Assembly (NCBI RefSeq): GCF_040450955.1
Contig: NZ_CP144373.1
Span: forward strand, 1,654,486-1,718,485
Source of the DNA: Thermodesulfovibrio sp. 3907-1M
GTDB taxonomy: Bacteria > Nitrospirota > Thermodesulfovibrionia > Thermodesulfovibrionales > Thermodesulfovibrionaceae
DNA length: 64,000 bases
Direction of reading: 5' to 3'
The notes beneath the pieces are model-generated. The model had not been told where the DNA came from and did not search any database. It saw only the letters and a list, made by a program, of their open reading frames with translations. Below, piece after piece: positions 21,894 to 30,065 of the stretch (positions are counted from its first letter, which is position 1; the number at the start of each line of letters is the position of its first letter). The position numbers and the translations under genes were made by a program.

Positions 21894-23606
21894 ATGCCGA
21901 CAAAACCTTTGACAGAAAAAATGCCTCTTGGGGCTTTCCTTCTGAAAAAAGGTAAGATTTCTGAGAAACAACTAATTGATGCTCAGGCAGTTCAGAAAAT
22001 TGAAGGTATAAAGATTGGTGCCGCATTAGTAAAATTAGGTTATATAACAGAAGATGAGCTTGTGCAGTCTATGAGCGAGCTTTACGGATTTCCAGTATTT
22101 AAAATGGATTCTCACAAAATTGATCCCTCTGTAGTTAAACTTCTTCCAGAGGATGTAATAAAAAAGTATAAGATGTTGCCAATTTATAGAGAAGGAAACA
22201 TAGTAAAGGTTCTTACAACTGATCCAGCTAATGAAATAGCACTGGAACAGCTTAAGTTTTTCTTAAGTGGATTTAGAATAATGTTTTATATAGGAAAGGA
22301 TTCGGATTTTAGAACTCTGATAAATCAATTTTTTGGAGAACAGGATGAGACTTATGCTTCCCAGAATATTCATGAACTTGTTGAGATAGTCTCTAAGGAA
22401 CCCTCTTCAGGAGAGCCTCAAGAGGAGATTCACCTGGAAGCAGAAGGTCCTTTAGTTAGAGTTGTCAATCAAATAATTTTGAATGCTATTTCAAAAAGAG
22501 CAAGCGATATTCATATAGAGCCTTTTGAAGACAGTGTATATGTAAGATACAGAATAGATGGTGTTCTTCATGATATTTTAACTTTACCAGAAAAATTAAA
22601 GAGAAATCTGACTGCAAGAATAAAGATTATGTCAAATCTTGATATATCAGAAAAAAGGCTTCCCCAAGATGGAAGGATAAAGATGAAAATCGGCAAAAAA
22701 GAGGTTGATTTCAGAGTCTCCACTCTTCCTTCAATATTTGGTGAGAAGATTGTTTTAAGAATCCTTGAAAAAGGCTCTCTTCAGCTTGACCTTACCCGTC
22801 TTGGCTTTGAAGAAGAATCTCTTGAATTTTTCCTTGAGGCTCTGAGCAAACCCTATGGAATGATACTCGTTACAGGACCAACGGGTTCAGGAAAAACTAC
22901 TACCTTGTATTCAGCTTTAATGAAACTTAACAGACCAGAGGTAAATATCATGACTGTTGAGGACCCTGTTGAATACACTCTTCCAAGAATTACACAGGTT
23001 CAGGTTGAAGAAGAAATAGGAAGGACATTTGCTCAGGTGCTAAGGTCTTTTTTAAGACAAGATCCTGATATAATCATGGTTGGTGAAATAAGAGATTTTG
23101 AAACTGCAGAGATTGCCATAAAAGCAGCACTCACAGGGCATCTTGTTTTGAGCACACTTCATACAAATGATGCACCAAGCACCATTACAAGATTAGTAAA
23201 CATGGGTATAGAGCCTTTTTTAATTTCATCCTCCGTAATTCTGATTGTAGCGCAGAGACTTATAAGAAAGCTATGTGAAAACTGTAAAAAAGAACAAAAG
23301 TATTCAAAAGACTCTTTAATAAAGCTCGGATTTCCTGAGGACAGGATTGAAGGATTAAAAATTTATGAGGCAAAAGGATGTCCTGAGTGCAATCAAACAG
23401 GTTATCGTGGAAGAATGGCTCTTTATGAAGTAATGCCTATAAAAGAGGAAATTAGAGAATTGATTCTTACAGGTGCTTCTGCAAGAGAGATTAAGAAAGA
23501 AGCTGTAAAACTTGGTATGCTTACTTTGAGGCAATCGGGGATAAGAAAAATAATGGCAGGAATAACGAGCATAGAGGAAGTTTTAAGAGTTACTGTGGAG
23601 GATTGA
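21894..23606 (+). CDS. pilB: Type IV pilus/type II secretion assembly ATPase (PilB/GspE family)
   Basis: A 570-residue hexameric ATPase. The N-terminal GspE-N domain has FLLKKGKISEKQLIDAQ and IGAALVKLGYITEDELV. The core has IHIEPFEDSVYVRYRIDGV, Walker A GPTGSGKTTTLYSAL, the Asp box IMTVEDPVEY, Walker B DPDIIMVGEIRD and the His box LSTLHTNDAPS. A C-terminal zinc site has CENC with CPECNQTGYRGR. It powers pilus extension or secretion. Starts at 21894 (leaderless) or 21921 are possible; neither has a ribosome-binding site. It heads a signalling cluster, and a pilin lies at 59 kb. Confidence 0.9.
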   Translation: MPTKPLTEKMPLGAFLLKKGKISEKQLIDAQAVQKIEGIKIGAALVKLGYITEDELVQSMSELYGFPVFKMDSHKIDPSVVKLLPEDVIKKYKMLPIYREGNIVKVLTTDPANEIALEQLKFFLSGFRIMFYIGKDSDFRTLINQFFGEQDETYASQNIHELVEIVSKEPSSGEPQEEIHLEAEGPLVRVVNQIILNAISKRASDIHIEPFEDSVYVRYRIDGVLHDILTLPEKLKRNLTARIKIMSNLDISEKRLPQDGRIKMKIGKKEVDFRVSTLPSIFGEKIVLRILEKGSLQLDLTRLGFEEESLEFFLEALSKPYGMILVTGPTGSGKTTTLYSALMKLNRPEVNIMTVEDPVEYTLPRITQVQVEEEIGRTFAQVLRSFLRQDPDIIMVGEIRDFETAEIAIKAALTGHLVLSTLHTNDAPSTITRLVNMGIEPFLISSSVILIVAQRLIRKLCENCKKEQKYSKDSLIKLGFPEDRIEGLKIYEAKGCPECNQTGYRGRMALYEVMPIKEEIRELILTGASAREIKKEAVKLGMLTLRQSGIRKIMAGITSIEEVLRVTVED

Positions 23607-24682
23607 TGGACAAGCTTGAAGTTTTACTTAAAGCTGCTCCAAAGATAACAAGGGAGAAAAGACTTAATAATCTTATTGAGATTCTTTCTAATCTTGCAAA
23701 GGAGATAATTGAAGTTGACCGTTGCAGTCTCTTTATCATAGATGAACCAAAAAAGGAGCTTTATACAATATTTGCCCATGGAGTAAAGGAAATTAGAATT
23801 CCTTTGACTTCTGGGATTGCAGGGCATGTTGTAAAAACAGGGAAAAGCTACGTGACAGAAAATGCTTACAAAAGCAAATTTTTTAATCCAGAGATTGATA
23901 GAGCCTCAGGATACATAACAAGAAATATTCTCGCTGTTCCAGTTATTGATTCAAAAGGCAAGGTAATTGGTGTATATCAGGCGATAAACAAATCAGGCAG
24001 ATTCAACAACACAGACATCAGGCTAATGAAGCTTATTGCAGAGTTTGCTGCAGCGGCAATAGAGACGAGAATGCTTTACGAAAAAATAAAAGAAGTACAA
24101 AAAAAAGTTCTCATAAAACTTTCAAAAGCAGCAGAATACAAAGACCCTGAAACTCCGAACCACTTTTTAAGAGTGGGACTTATTTCAAGTTTAATTGCAG
24201 AAAAACTTGGAATAGATGAGGAAAGATGTGAATTGCTCATGTTAGCTTCCACAATGCATGATATAGGAAAAATAGGGATTCCAGACAGAATTCTTCAGAA
24301 ATCAGGCAGGCTTGAACCTGATGAGTGGGAAATAATGAAAAAACATCCAATAATTGGATATGAGCTTCTTTACGATGAAGAAAGTGAACTTCTACAGATG
24401 GCAGCCATAATAGCACTGGAACACCATGAAAGATGGGATGGAAAGGGTTATCCCTTTGCTAAAAAAGAAAATGAAATATCTTTATGGGCAAGAATAGTAG
24501 GCGTTGTTGACAACTTTGATACCCTTACAACAGATAAAGATGACAGAGAATCGTGGAGCATAGATAAGGCAGTAAGTTACATAGAAGCTATGAAAGAAAA
24601 AGCCTTTGATCCAGAAGTTGTTGATGTTTTCTTTGAAAATCTTAAAAAAATAATTGAAATAAAAGAAAAATATAAGGATTAA
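23606..24682 (+). CDS. GAF-HD-GYP cyclic-di-GMP phosphodiesterase (first of pair)
   Basis: A 358-residue protein. An N-terminal GAF domain (about 15-165) has IEVDRCSLFIIDEPKKELY, ITRNILAVPVID and VYQAINKSGRFNN. A C-terminal HD-GYP domain has the metal-binding pair in TMHDIGKIGIPDRIL, then KKHPIIGYELL and EHHERWDGKGYPF, so the GYP motif is intact. HD-GYP proteins hydrolyse c-di-GMP. It starts with ATG overlapping the pilB stop by one base; an in-frame TTG lies 3 bp earlier. The GAF domain presumably senses a small ligand. Confidence 0.87.
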   Translation: MDKLEVLLKAAPKITREKRLNNLIEILSNLAKEIIEVDRCSLFIIDEPKKELYTIFAHGVKEIRIPLTSGIAGHVVKTGKSYVTENAYKSKFFNPEIDRASGYITRNILAVPVIDSKGKVIGVYQAINKSGRFNNTDIRLMKLIAEFAAAAIETRMLYEKIKEVQKKVLIKLSKAAEYKDPETPNHFLRVGLISSLIAEKLGIDEERCELLMLASTMHDIGKIGIPDRILQKSGRLEPDEWEIMKKHPIIGYELLYDEESELLQMAAIIALEHHERWDGKGYPFAKKENEISLWARIVGVVDNFDTLTTDKDDRESWSIDKAVSYIEAMKEKAFDPEVVDVFFENLKKIIEIKEKYKD

Positions 24683-25761
24683 TGGAAAAAGAAATTTTTT
24701 CAGAGCATTTTAGGGCACTTCTTGAGTTTTCAGCAATAATTAATTCATCTCTTGAAATTGAAGAGATAAGAAAGAGAGCCTGCGAAGCAATAATAGCTCT
24801 CGTCAATTGCGAGGCTGCAAGTCTTCTGCTTTTTGATAGGGAATCAGAAGAGCTTTATTTTGATGTTGCTCTTGGAGAAAAAGCTCACAAAGTAAAAACA
24901 ATAAGACTTAAATTGGGACAGGGTATTGCTGGATGGGTCGCTGAAAAAAAACAGGCAGTTATAATAAATGATGTTCAGAATGATCCAAGATTTTTCAGAG
25001 GAGGAGATAAAAAATCAGGATTCATCACAAAAACAATGCTTTGTTTACCTGTAATGATTAAAGAAAGACTTTTAGGAGTGATTCAGGCAATAAACAAAAG
25101 GAACGGTTTTTTTAATGAATACGATATGGAGCTACTCAATGCACTTAGCAGTCAGGTTGCAGTGGCAATAGAAAATGCAAGACTCTATGACGAACTTAAA
25201 CAGACCTTTTATGAAATTGTTTTTGCCCTTGCAGACACCATTGAAAAAAGAGACCCCTATACAGCAGGACATACAAAAAGAGTGATGGATTATTCTGTTG
25301 CGACAGCGATTGAGATGGGGCTTGGTAAAGAAGAGCTTGAAAAACTCAAACTCGCAGCAATACTTCATGATATAGGCAAGATTGGTATAAGAGATTCAAT
25401 TTTACTTAAAACCGAAAGATTAACAGATGAAGAGTATAGAATAATACAGAATCACGCAATTTATGGAGCAGAAATTCTTCAACATGTACGACAGCTTAAA
25501 GATATTATTCCTGGAGTAAAATATCATCATGAAAAGTTTGACGGTAGTGGATATCCTGAAGGACTAAAAGCGGAAGAGATTCCCTTAATTGCAAGAATTA
25601 TTGCAGTGGCTGATACATTTGATGCAATGACCACAGACAGACCCTACAGAAAAGCAATGAGTGTTGAAAATGCGATAGAAGAGTTGAAAGATAAGGCAGG
25701 AACTCAATTTGATTCTGAGTTGGTTGAAGCCTTTCTGAAAGCATTAAATAAAATGAGGTGA
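24682..25761 (+). CDS. GAF-HD-GYP cyclic-di-GMP phosphodiesterase (second of pair)
   Basis: A 359-residue paralogue of the preceding gene with the same layout. The GAF domain has LVNCEAASLLLFDRESEELY, GIAGWVAEKKQAV and VIQAINKRNGFFNEYD. The HD-GYP domain has YTAGHTKRV, LAAILHDIGKIGIRDSIL and KYHHEKFDGSGYPEGL. All catalytic motifs are present. The ATG overlaps the upstream TAA by one base. Tandem duplication with divergence suggests two inputs feeding the same c-di-GMP output. Confidence 0.88.
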   Translation: MEKEIFSEHFRALLEFSAIINSSLEIEEIRKRACEAIIALVNCEAASLLLFDRESEELYFDVALGEKAHKVKTIRLKLGQGIAGWVAEKKQAVIINDVQNDPRFFRGGDKKSGFITKTMLCLPVMIKERLLGVIQAINKRNGFFNEYDMELLNALSSQVAVAIENARLYDELKQTFYEIVFALADTIEKRDPYTAGHTKRVMDYSVATAIEMGLGKEELEKLKLAAILHDIGKIGIRDSILLKTERLTDEEYRIIQNHAIYGAEILQHVRQLKDIIPGVKYHHEKFDGSGYPEGLKAEEIPLIARIIAVADTFDAMTTDRPYRKAMSVENAIEELKDKAGTQFDSELVEAFLKALNKMR

Positions 25762-25764
25762 GCT

Positions 25765-26529
25765 TTGAGAATAAAAGTTCTTGGGGCTTCCGGTTCTGAT
25801 GTTCCAGGATATCACCTTTCATCTTTTCTTTTAAACAATAAAATACTTTTTGATGCAGGAGGTATCACAGGCTCTTTAAGCTTTAGAAATCAACAGAAAA
25901 TAGAGCATATATTTATAACCCATGCTCATCTTGACCACATAAGAGATATCCCTTTTCTGGCTGATAATTTAATTGTGAGCGGTAAAGGGAAAAGTATAAA
26001 AATTTATTCCATAAAAGAAATTCTTGATGATATAAAAAAACATTTGCTCAATCACAGACTATGGCCAGATTTCACAGTTATTCCAGATGTTCAGAACTCA
26101 ATTTTAAGACTTGAGATCATTCCAGAAGAAAGCCCAATTTTAATAGATGGATATAAAATAACTGCTTACAGAATGAATCACACAGTGCCATCAGTTGGCT
26201 ATCTTGTTGAAAAAGATGGTCAAGCTTTCTTTTATACAGGAGATACAGGACCTGCAAAGAATTCCTGGAAAAAGCTTTCAGACAAGAAATTAAATGCATT
26301 AATCATTGAAGTTTCTCTTCCAGATAAAATGAAAGAACTTGCAATAAAAACAGGACATTTAACCGCAGAACTCTTTTTTGAAGCTTTAAAGATGTTTCAT
26401 CATAAGCCTGAAAGAATCTTCATAACCCACATAAAACCCTTTTACAGAAAGCAAATTGAGAAAGAACTAAAGAAGTTCCCTGAGTACAGAATAAAGATTC
26501 TTCAGGGAGGAGAAACAATAAAGTTTTAA
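25765..26529 (+). CDS. Metallo-beta-lactamase-fold phosphodiesterase (class II cyclic-nucleotide PDE-like)
   Basis: A 254-residue protein. It begins MRIKVLGASGSDVPGYHLSS (TTG start at 25765), then FDAGGIT, the metal motif THAHLDHIRDIPFLAD (H-x-H-x-D-H), an H-T-V-P-S-V-G-Y strand, YTGDTGPAK and ITHIKPFY. The order resembles class II cAMP phosphodiesterases more than hydrolases of beta-lactams or RNase Z. The neighbour is a nucleotide cyclase, which supports turnover of a cyclic mononucleotide. Substrate is inferred. Confidence 0.75.
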   Translation: MRIKVLGASGSDVPGYHLSSFLLNNKILFDAGGITGSLSFRNQQKIEHIFITHAHLDHIRDIPFLADNLIVSGKGKSIKIYSIKEILDDIKKHLLNHRLWPDFTVIPDVQNSILRLEIIPEESPILIDGYKITAYRMNHTVPSVGYLVEKDGQAFFYTGDTGPAKNSWKKLSDKKLNALIIEVSLPDKMKELAIKTGHLTAELFFEALKMFHHKPERIFITHIKPFYRKQIEKELKKFPEYRIKILQGGETIKF

Positions 26530-28412
26530 TGATGGCTAAAAATAAAGAACTCATAGCAACCTTATTTATTGCTGTTTTTTTCTCGTGTCTCTTTTATATA
26601 AAACCACGACCACTTGAAATCATTGATATGAAAATATATGATTTATTTTTCCATGTTCGTGGCAAAGAAAATCCTCCTGACAACATAGTTATTGCTGCAA
26701 TTGATGAAGCCTCGCTTGAAAAACTTGGAAGATGGCCCTGGAGTAGAGATAAAATAGCAAAACTAATAGATAAACTTTCAGAATATGAAGCTGCTGTTAT
26801 TGCTCTGGATATTATTTTTAGCGAGTCTGAAAAAAATGATCGTTTATTGGCTGAAACTATATCAAGAGCAGGTAATGTTATTTTACCTGTTGTTTTCTTT
26901 TTTGATGTGGAAGATGCACCGAAAGAGGCTGAAATAACCGAATCAGCTTTTTCTATTTTAAATCCTGAAAGATTTCTTAGATACCAACCTGTTTCATCAA
27001 AAAGCGTTCTTGTTCCTGAAAGCATTCTTTCTCGGAAAGCAGCAGGATTTGGACATATAAATATGTTTCCGGATTCTGACGGGACAATAAGATGGGAAGT
27101 TTTGTTTATTAACTACTATGGATACATGATACCAGGACTTCCTCTTAAAACAGCAGCAATGTATCTCGGAATCCCTCAGGAAAAGCAACTGATTGATGCA
27201 ACAAAAGGAGTCTATCTTGGCAAAAGATACATTCCAACTGACCCCTGGGGAAGAATTTTAATTCCCTACTACGGAGGTAATGGAAGTTTCAAACACATCT
27301 CAATTGCTGATATAGTTGAAAACAGAGTTAAAAAAGATGCGCTACAGGACAAAATTATCCTCATTGGTGCTACTGCTGTTGGTATTTATGATTTAAGGGT
27401 GACTCCAGTGAGTTCAGCTTTGCCGGGCGTGGAAAAACATGCAAATGTAATTGCTTCACTTATGGAAGGCAAAAGCATTCTTGCAGTTTCCAACTATGTT
27501 GTTGTTATGTTGATTTTAACTTCAGTATTTTCAGGACTGTTTCTCTATCAGAGATTAAAAGCAGGATACTGTTTGATTGTTTTGCTGATTATGCTGAGCG
27601 GAGTTTTCATGGCATCTTTCTATTTATTTACAAAGGGCACATGGCTTTCTGTTATCTATGTTTCAGGAAGTTTATTTATTCATTTTCTGACAACAATCAC
27701 ATTAAGATATGCATACTCTGAAAAACAGGCAAGACAGATAAAAAAGATATTCTCAAGCTATGTCACAGAAAAGGTTGTCAATGAACTTATTAAAAATCCC
27801 TCAATGGCAAAACTTGGTGGAGAAAGAAGAGAAGTTACTGTATTATTCTCTGATATCAGAGGATTTACAACTCTGTCTGAAAAGCTTCCTCCTGAGAAGG
27901 TTGTCGAGCTTCTCAATGAGTATTTTGCTCAGATGGCTGAGATTATCTTCAAATGGGAAGGAACACTTGATAAATTTATGGGTGATGCGATAATGGTTTT
28001 TTGGAATGCGCCACTTTCACAGAATGACCATGCAGAGAGAGCCCTGAACTGCACAGTAGAGATGATAAAAAAGCTAAGGAATTTATGTAAAAAGTGGGAT
28101 GAAGAGGGAAAACCTCAATTAAAAATTGGCATTGGTATAAACACAGGACAAGCTCTTGTTGGCAATATTGGTGCAGAGGGTAAAAAGATGGATTACACTG
28201 TAATTGGTGATAGTGTAAATCTGGCATCAAGGCTTGAAGGTTTAAATAAAGAGTTTAATTCTGAAATAATTATATCTGAATTTACATTTAAAAAATTGCA
28301 GGAGAAGATTGAGGCTGATTTTTTTGGTGCAATAGATGTAGAGGAACTTGGAGAGATATCAGTAAAAGGGAAAGAAAAACCTGTTAAAATCTTTAAGGTT
28401 TCTGTTAAGTAG
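26529..28412 (+). CDS. CHASE2-domain adenylate/guanylate cyclase
   Basis: A 627-residue membrane protein. After an N-terminal anchor, a CHASE2 sensor (about 30-310) has DNIVIAAIDEASLEKLGRWP, IALDIIFSE and KIILIGATAVGIYDLR. Three membrane helices follow (about 320-400), then a class III cyclase domain with VTVLFSDIRGFTTLSE (metal Asp), KFMGDAIMVFWNAP (second Asp) and DYTVIGDSVNLASRLEG. It would sense an extracytoplasmic cue and make cAMP or cGMP. It begins at the stop of the phosphodiesterase gene, so synthesis and breakdown appear to be encoded together. Confidence 0.9.
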   Translation: MMAKNKELIATLFIAVFFSCLFYIKPRPLEIIDMKIYDLFFHVRGKENPPDNIVIAAIDEASLEKLGRWPWSRDKIAKLIDKLSEYEAAVIALDIIFSESEKNDRLLAETISRAGNVILPVVFFFDVEDAPKEAEITESAFSILNPERFLRYQPVSSKSVLVPESILSRKAAGFGHINMFPDSDGTIRWEVLFINYYGYMIPGLPLKTAAMYLGIPQEKQLIDATKGVYLGKRYIPTDPWGRILIPYYGGNGSFKHISIADIVENRVKKDALQDKIILIGATAVGIYDLRVTPVSSALPGVEKHANVIASLMEGKSILAVSNYVVVMLILTSVFSGLFLYQRLKAGYCLIVLLIMLSGVFMASFYLFTKGTWLSVIYVSGSLFIHFLTTITLRYAYSEKQARQIKKIFSSYVTEKVVNELIKNPSMAKLGGERREVTVLFSDIRGFTTLSEKLPPEKVVELLNEYFAQMAEIIFKWEGTLDKFMGDAIMVFWNAPLSQNDHAERALNCTVEMIKKLRNLCKKWDEEGKPQLKIGIGINTGQALVGNIGAEGKKMDYTVIGDSVNLASRLEGLNKEFNSEIIISEFTFKKLQEKIEADFFGAIDVEELGEISVKGKEKPVKIFKVSVK

Positions 28413-28441
28413 TTAAGAATATTAGGATTCTCCCTATTTTC

Positions 28442-28471
28442 TTGACAAATTCTCAAATATTGTAGTAGTTT
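28442..28471 (+). promoter_or_regulatory. Promoter of the tRNA-Val/tRNA-Asp unit
   Basis: TTGACA (28442-28447), an 18-bp spacer and TAGTTT (28466-28471), ending 9 bp before the first tRNA. The -35 box is perfect and the -10 is weak. Confidence 0.5.
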
Positions 28472-28480
28472 AAAAAAGAT

Positions 28481-28553
28481 GGGCGGATAGCTCAGATGGG
28501 AGAGCGCAGCCCTTACAAGGCTGAGGTCACAGGTTCGAAACCTGTTCCGCCCA
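28481..28553 (+). tRNA. tRNA-Val (anticodon TAC)
   Basis: A complete 73-nt cloverleaf: acceptor GGGCGGA with TCCGCCC plus discriminator A, D arm GCTC/GAGC, anticodon arm CAGCC/GGCTG with loop CTTACAA (anticodon TAC), T arm ACAGG/CCTGT with TTCGAAA. CCA is not encoded. It lies 10 bp before tRNA-Asp. Confidence 0.97.
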
Positions 28554-28563
28554 TGTGGTAAAT

Positions 28564-28641
28564 GGGGTGGTAGTTCAGCCCGGTTAGAACGCTTGCCTGT
28601 CACGCAAGAGGCCGCGGGTTCAAGTCCCGTCCACCCCGCCA
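28564..28641 (+). tRNA. tRNA-Asp (anticodon GTC), integration site of a mobile element
   Basis: Acceptor GGGGTGG/CCACCCC with discriminator G, anticodon arm CTTGC/GCAAG with loop CTGTCAC (anticodon GTC), T arm GCGGG/CCCGT with TTCAAGT. CCA is encoded (28639-28641). The 3' half from 28593 is repeated exactly at 33056-33124, so this gene is the left attachment site of the island. Confidence 0.97.
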
Positions 28642-28661
28642 ATAAAATCAAGAATTTGTGA
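28593..28661. repeat. attL: 69-bp direct repeat at the tRNA-Asp 3' end
   Basis: Begins ttgcctgtcacgcaagaggc and ends aagaatttgtga. It includes the anticodon loop to the CCA end of tRNA-Asp and 20 bp beyond. It is identical by eye to 33056-33124. Confidence 0.93.
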
Positions 28662-28790
28662 TAGTCCTCAACAGTTTTCAGATCCACTCCTGACATCACC
28701 AGTTGGCTTGCAAATGTGTGTGTCTTAGGTCGTGGAAGTGGAAGTCTCTGATGTTAGCTTTCTTACAAGCGGTGGCAAAACTTCTTTTCC
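28662..28790 (-). pseudogene. Tyrosine recombinase (phage-type integrase) C-terminal fragment
   Basis: The minus strand encodes RKRSFATACKKANIRDFHFH, then DLRHT, then after a 2-bp CA slip FASQLVMSGVDLKTV. The H-x-L-R-H box and the following L-V-M-S-G-V-D-L-K-T-V helix are diagnostic of tyrosine integrases. The N-terminal two thirds are absent, replaced by the end of the next gene at 28791, and the catalytic tyrosine is lost where homology stops at the attL edge. It is therefore dead at both ends. Confidence 0.82.
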
Positions 28791-30056
28791 TTATTTCCTT
28801 TCCCCTCTCACTAAATGGTCTTTGGCATTGTAATTGACGGTTCCTATTTGCCTGCCATTTCTATCGTAAAAGGTATAACTTATTGATGAAAGATTCCCAT
28901 CTGTATATCTCCTTTCTACCTTCACCATATTACCATCACTCCCTCTCATGCTCTTTGACCAGACAAGGCTCCTTTCCTGAGCAATCTCCTCAATCCTTCC
29001 GATCCAGCTTTTGTCAGCAGGGTCAACAATGTGGCCCTGGTCGAGCTTCATGGCAGTCATCTCCTGTGGTGTTGGAAGATGCCGACCGCAGAGGTCAAAA
29101 CCTCTTGTAGAAAACCCTCCACCTTCACCAGTCGGATTTGTAACAAGCCCACCCTTGCCAGTCTTTGCCTCCTTTTCTTTTTCATAACCAGATTCTGTTG
29201 CTTCACCGGGATAGGTTTTAGAAGGTTGCACTCCTTTGCTGAATGTCCTTCCGCCTATTTGCTCCTGTTTGCCAATCTTCCTCTCTTTCTCTTTTCTTAT
29301 AGAAGCTTCAAGTTGCTCCTTATATTTTCTTCTCAATTCATCAGCCTTCTTGCATACAGGACTATCACATGATACTGACTCAGGATTAGGCGTATAAATG
29401 GTCTTTTTAATCCATTCTTTTCTATCTTGAGGGTACTCGGTTGATCTCACAGCTCCTTTTGCAAACTCCTGCCATGCCTGACGATCAAGGCTGTCATCAT
29501 TCCGCCCAATCACCCATCCAGTATGGATGTCTTCCGCTAATCTGTCCAGTTGTTCATTTGTTGGATTTTCAGTATTTTTTACTTCTTCCATGTCCCTTCT
29601 GGTCCTATCATCATTTATCTCTCGAGCATTGTCTAAATGCTGTTCTGCCGATTCATTTTTATTGTTCAGAAAGTCGTTCATGGCAGAATCCATCTCATCA
29701 ATGATCTTTTCTTCTTCCTCTTTTCTATCTACCTCCCCCTCCATTGCCTGCCCTGACTTTCCTATGTTTGCCGAGGGTTTTCCTGGTAATTTCCCCATGG
29801 ATAAACCCTCGGGAGAATATTTTTTCAACCCGCCCATCCTTGATTTTTCCATCCTTGAGCAAGGGTCACTGCCAAAAGAAGGACCTGAAAATCCAAGGGA
29901 TAGGATAACTCTGCCTGTTTCCTCGTCGGCTTTTTCTGGAGGGACATTATTCTTAGTTACTACCTTTGGTTTCTTTTCAAACCTTTTCTGGGCATAGGAA
30001 CCCCCAGACCCGAAAACCAAGAGGAATAAAATAAGAAAAACTGTCAGTCTTTTCAT
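28791..30056 (-). CDS. Secreted protein of unknown function carried on the island
   Basis: A 421-residue protein with a signal peptide (MKRLTVFLILFLLVFGSGGS then YAQ). The rest is hydrophilic and low in order: Gly/Pro/Lys-rich near 60-110, an acidic helical region near 110-170 (KEEEEKIIDEMDSAMNDFLN), two cysteines in CDSPVCKK, and a C-terminal part with SSISYTFYDRNGRQIGTVNY, which resembles an RHS/YD-like strand. No family is recognised. AGGAGG precedes the ATG and the next gene upstream ends 9 bp away, so both are probably co-transcribed. Confidence 0.7.
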   Translation of the reverse strand: MKRLTVFLILFLLVFGSGGSYAQKRFEKKPKVVTKNNVPPEKADEETGRVILSLGFSGPSFGSDPCSRMEKSRMGGLKKYSPEGLSMGKLPGKPSANIGKSGQAMEGEVDRKEEEEKIIDEMDSAMNDFLNNKNESAEQHLDNAREINDDRTRRDMEEVKNTENPTNEQLDRLAEDIHTGWVIGRNDDSLDRQAWQEFAKGAVRSTEYPQDRKEWIKKTIYTPNPESVSCDSPVCKKADELRRKYKEQLEASIRKEKERKIGKQEQIGGRTFSKGVQPSKTYPGEATESGYEKEKEAKTGKGGLVTNPTGEGGGFSTRGFDLCGRHLPTPQEMTAMKLDQGHIVDPADKSWIGRIEEIAQERSLVWSKSMRGSDGNMVKVERRYTDGNLSSISYTFYDRNGRQIGTVNYNAKDHLVRGERK

Positions 30057-30065
30057 GATAACCTC

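Noticed and set aside
28193-28699. 168-residue minus-strand frame across the two tRNA genes
   Set aside because: It reads the tRNA genes backwards (G-W-T-G-L-E-P-A-A-S-type peptide), a well-known false gene. Only its first part, outside the tRNA, is real integrase remnant.
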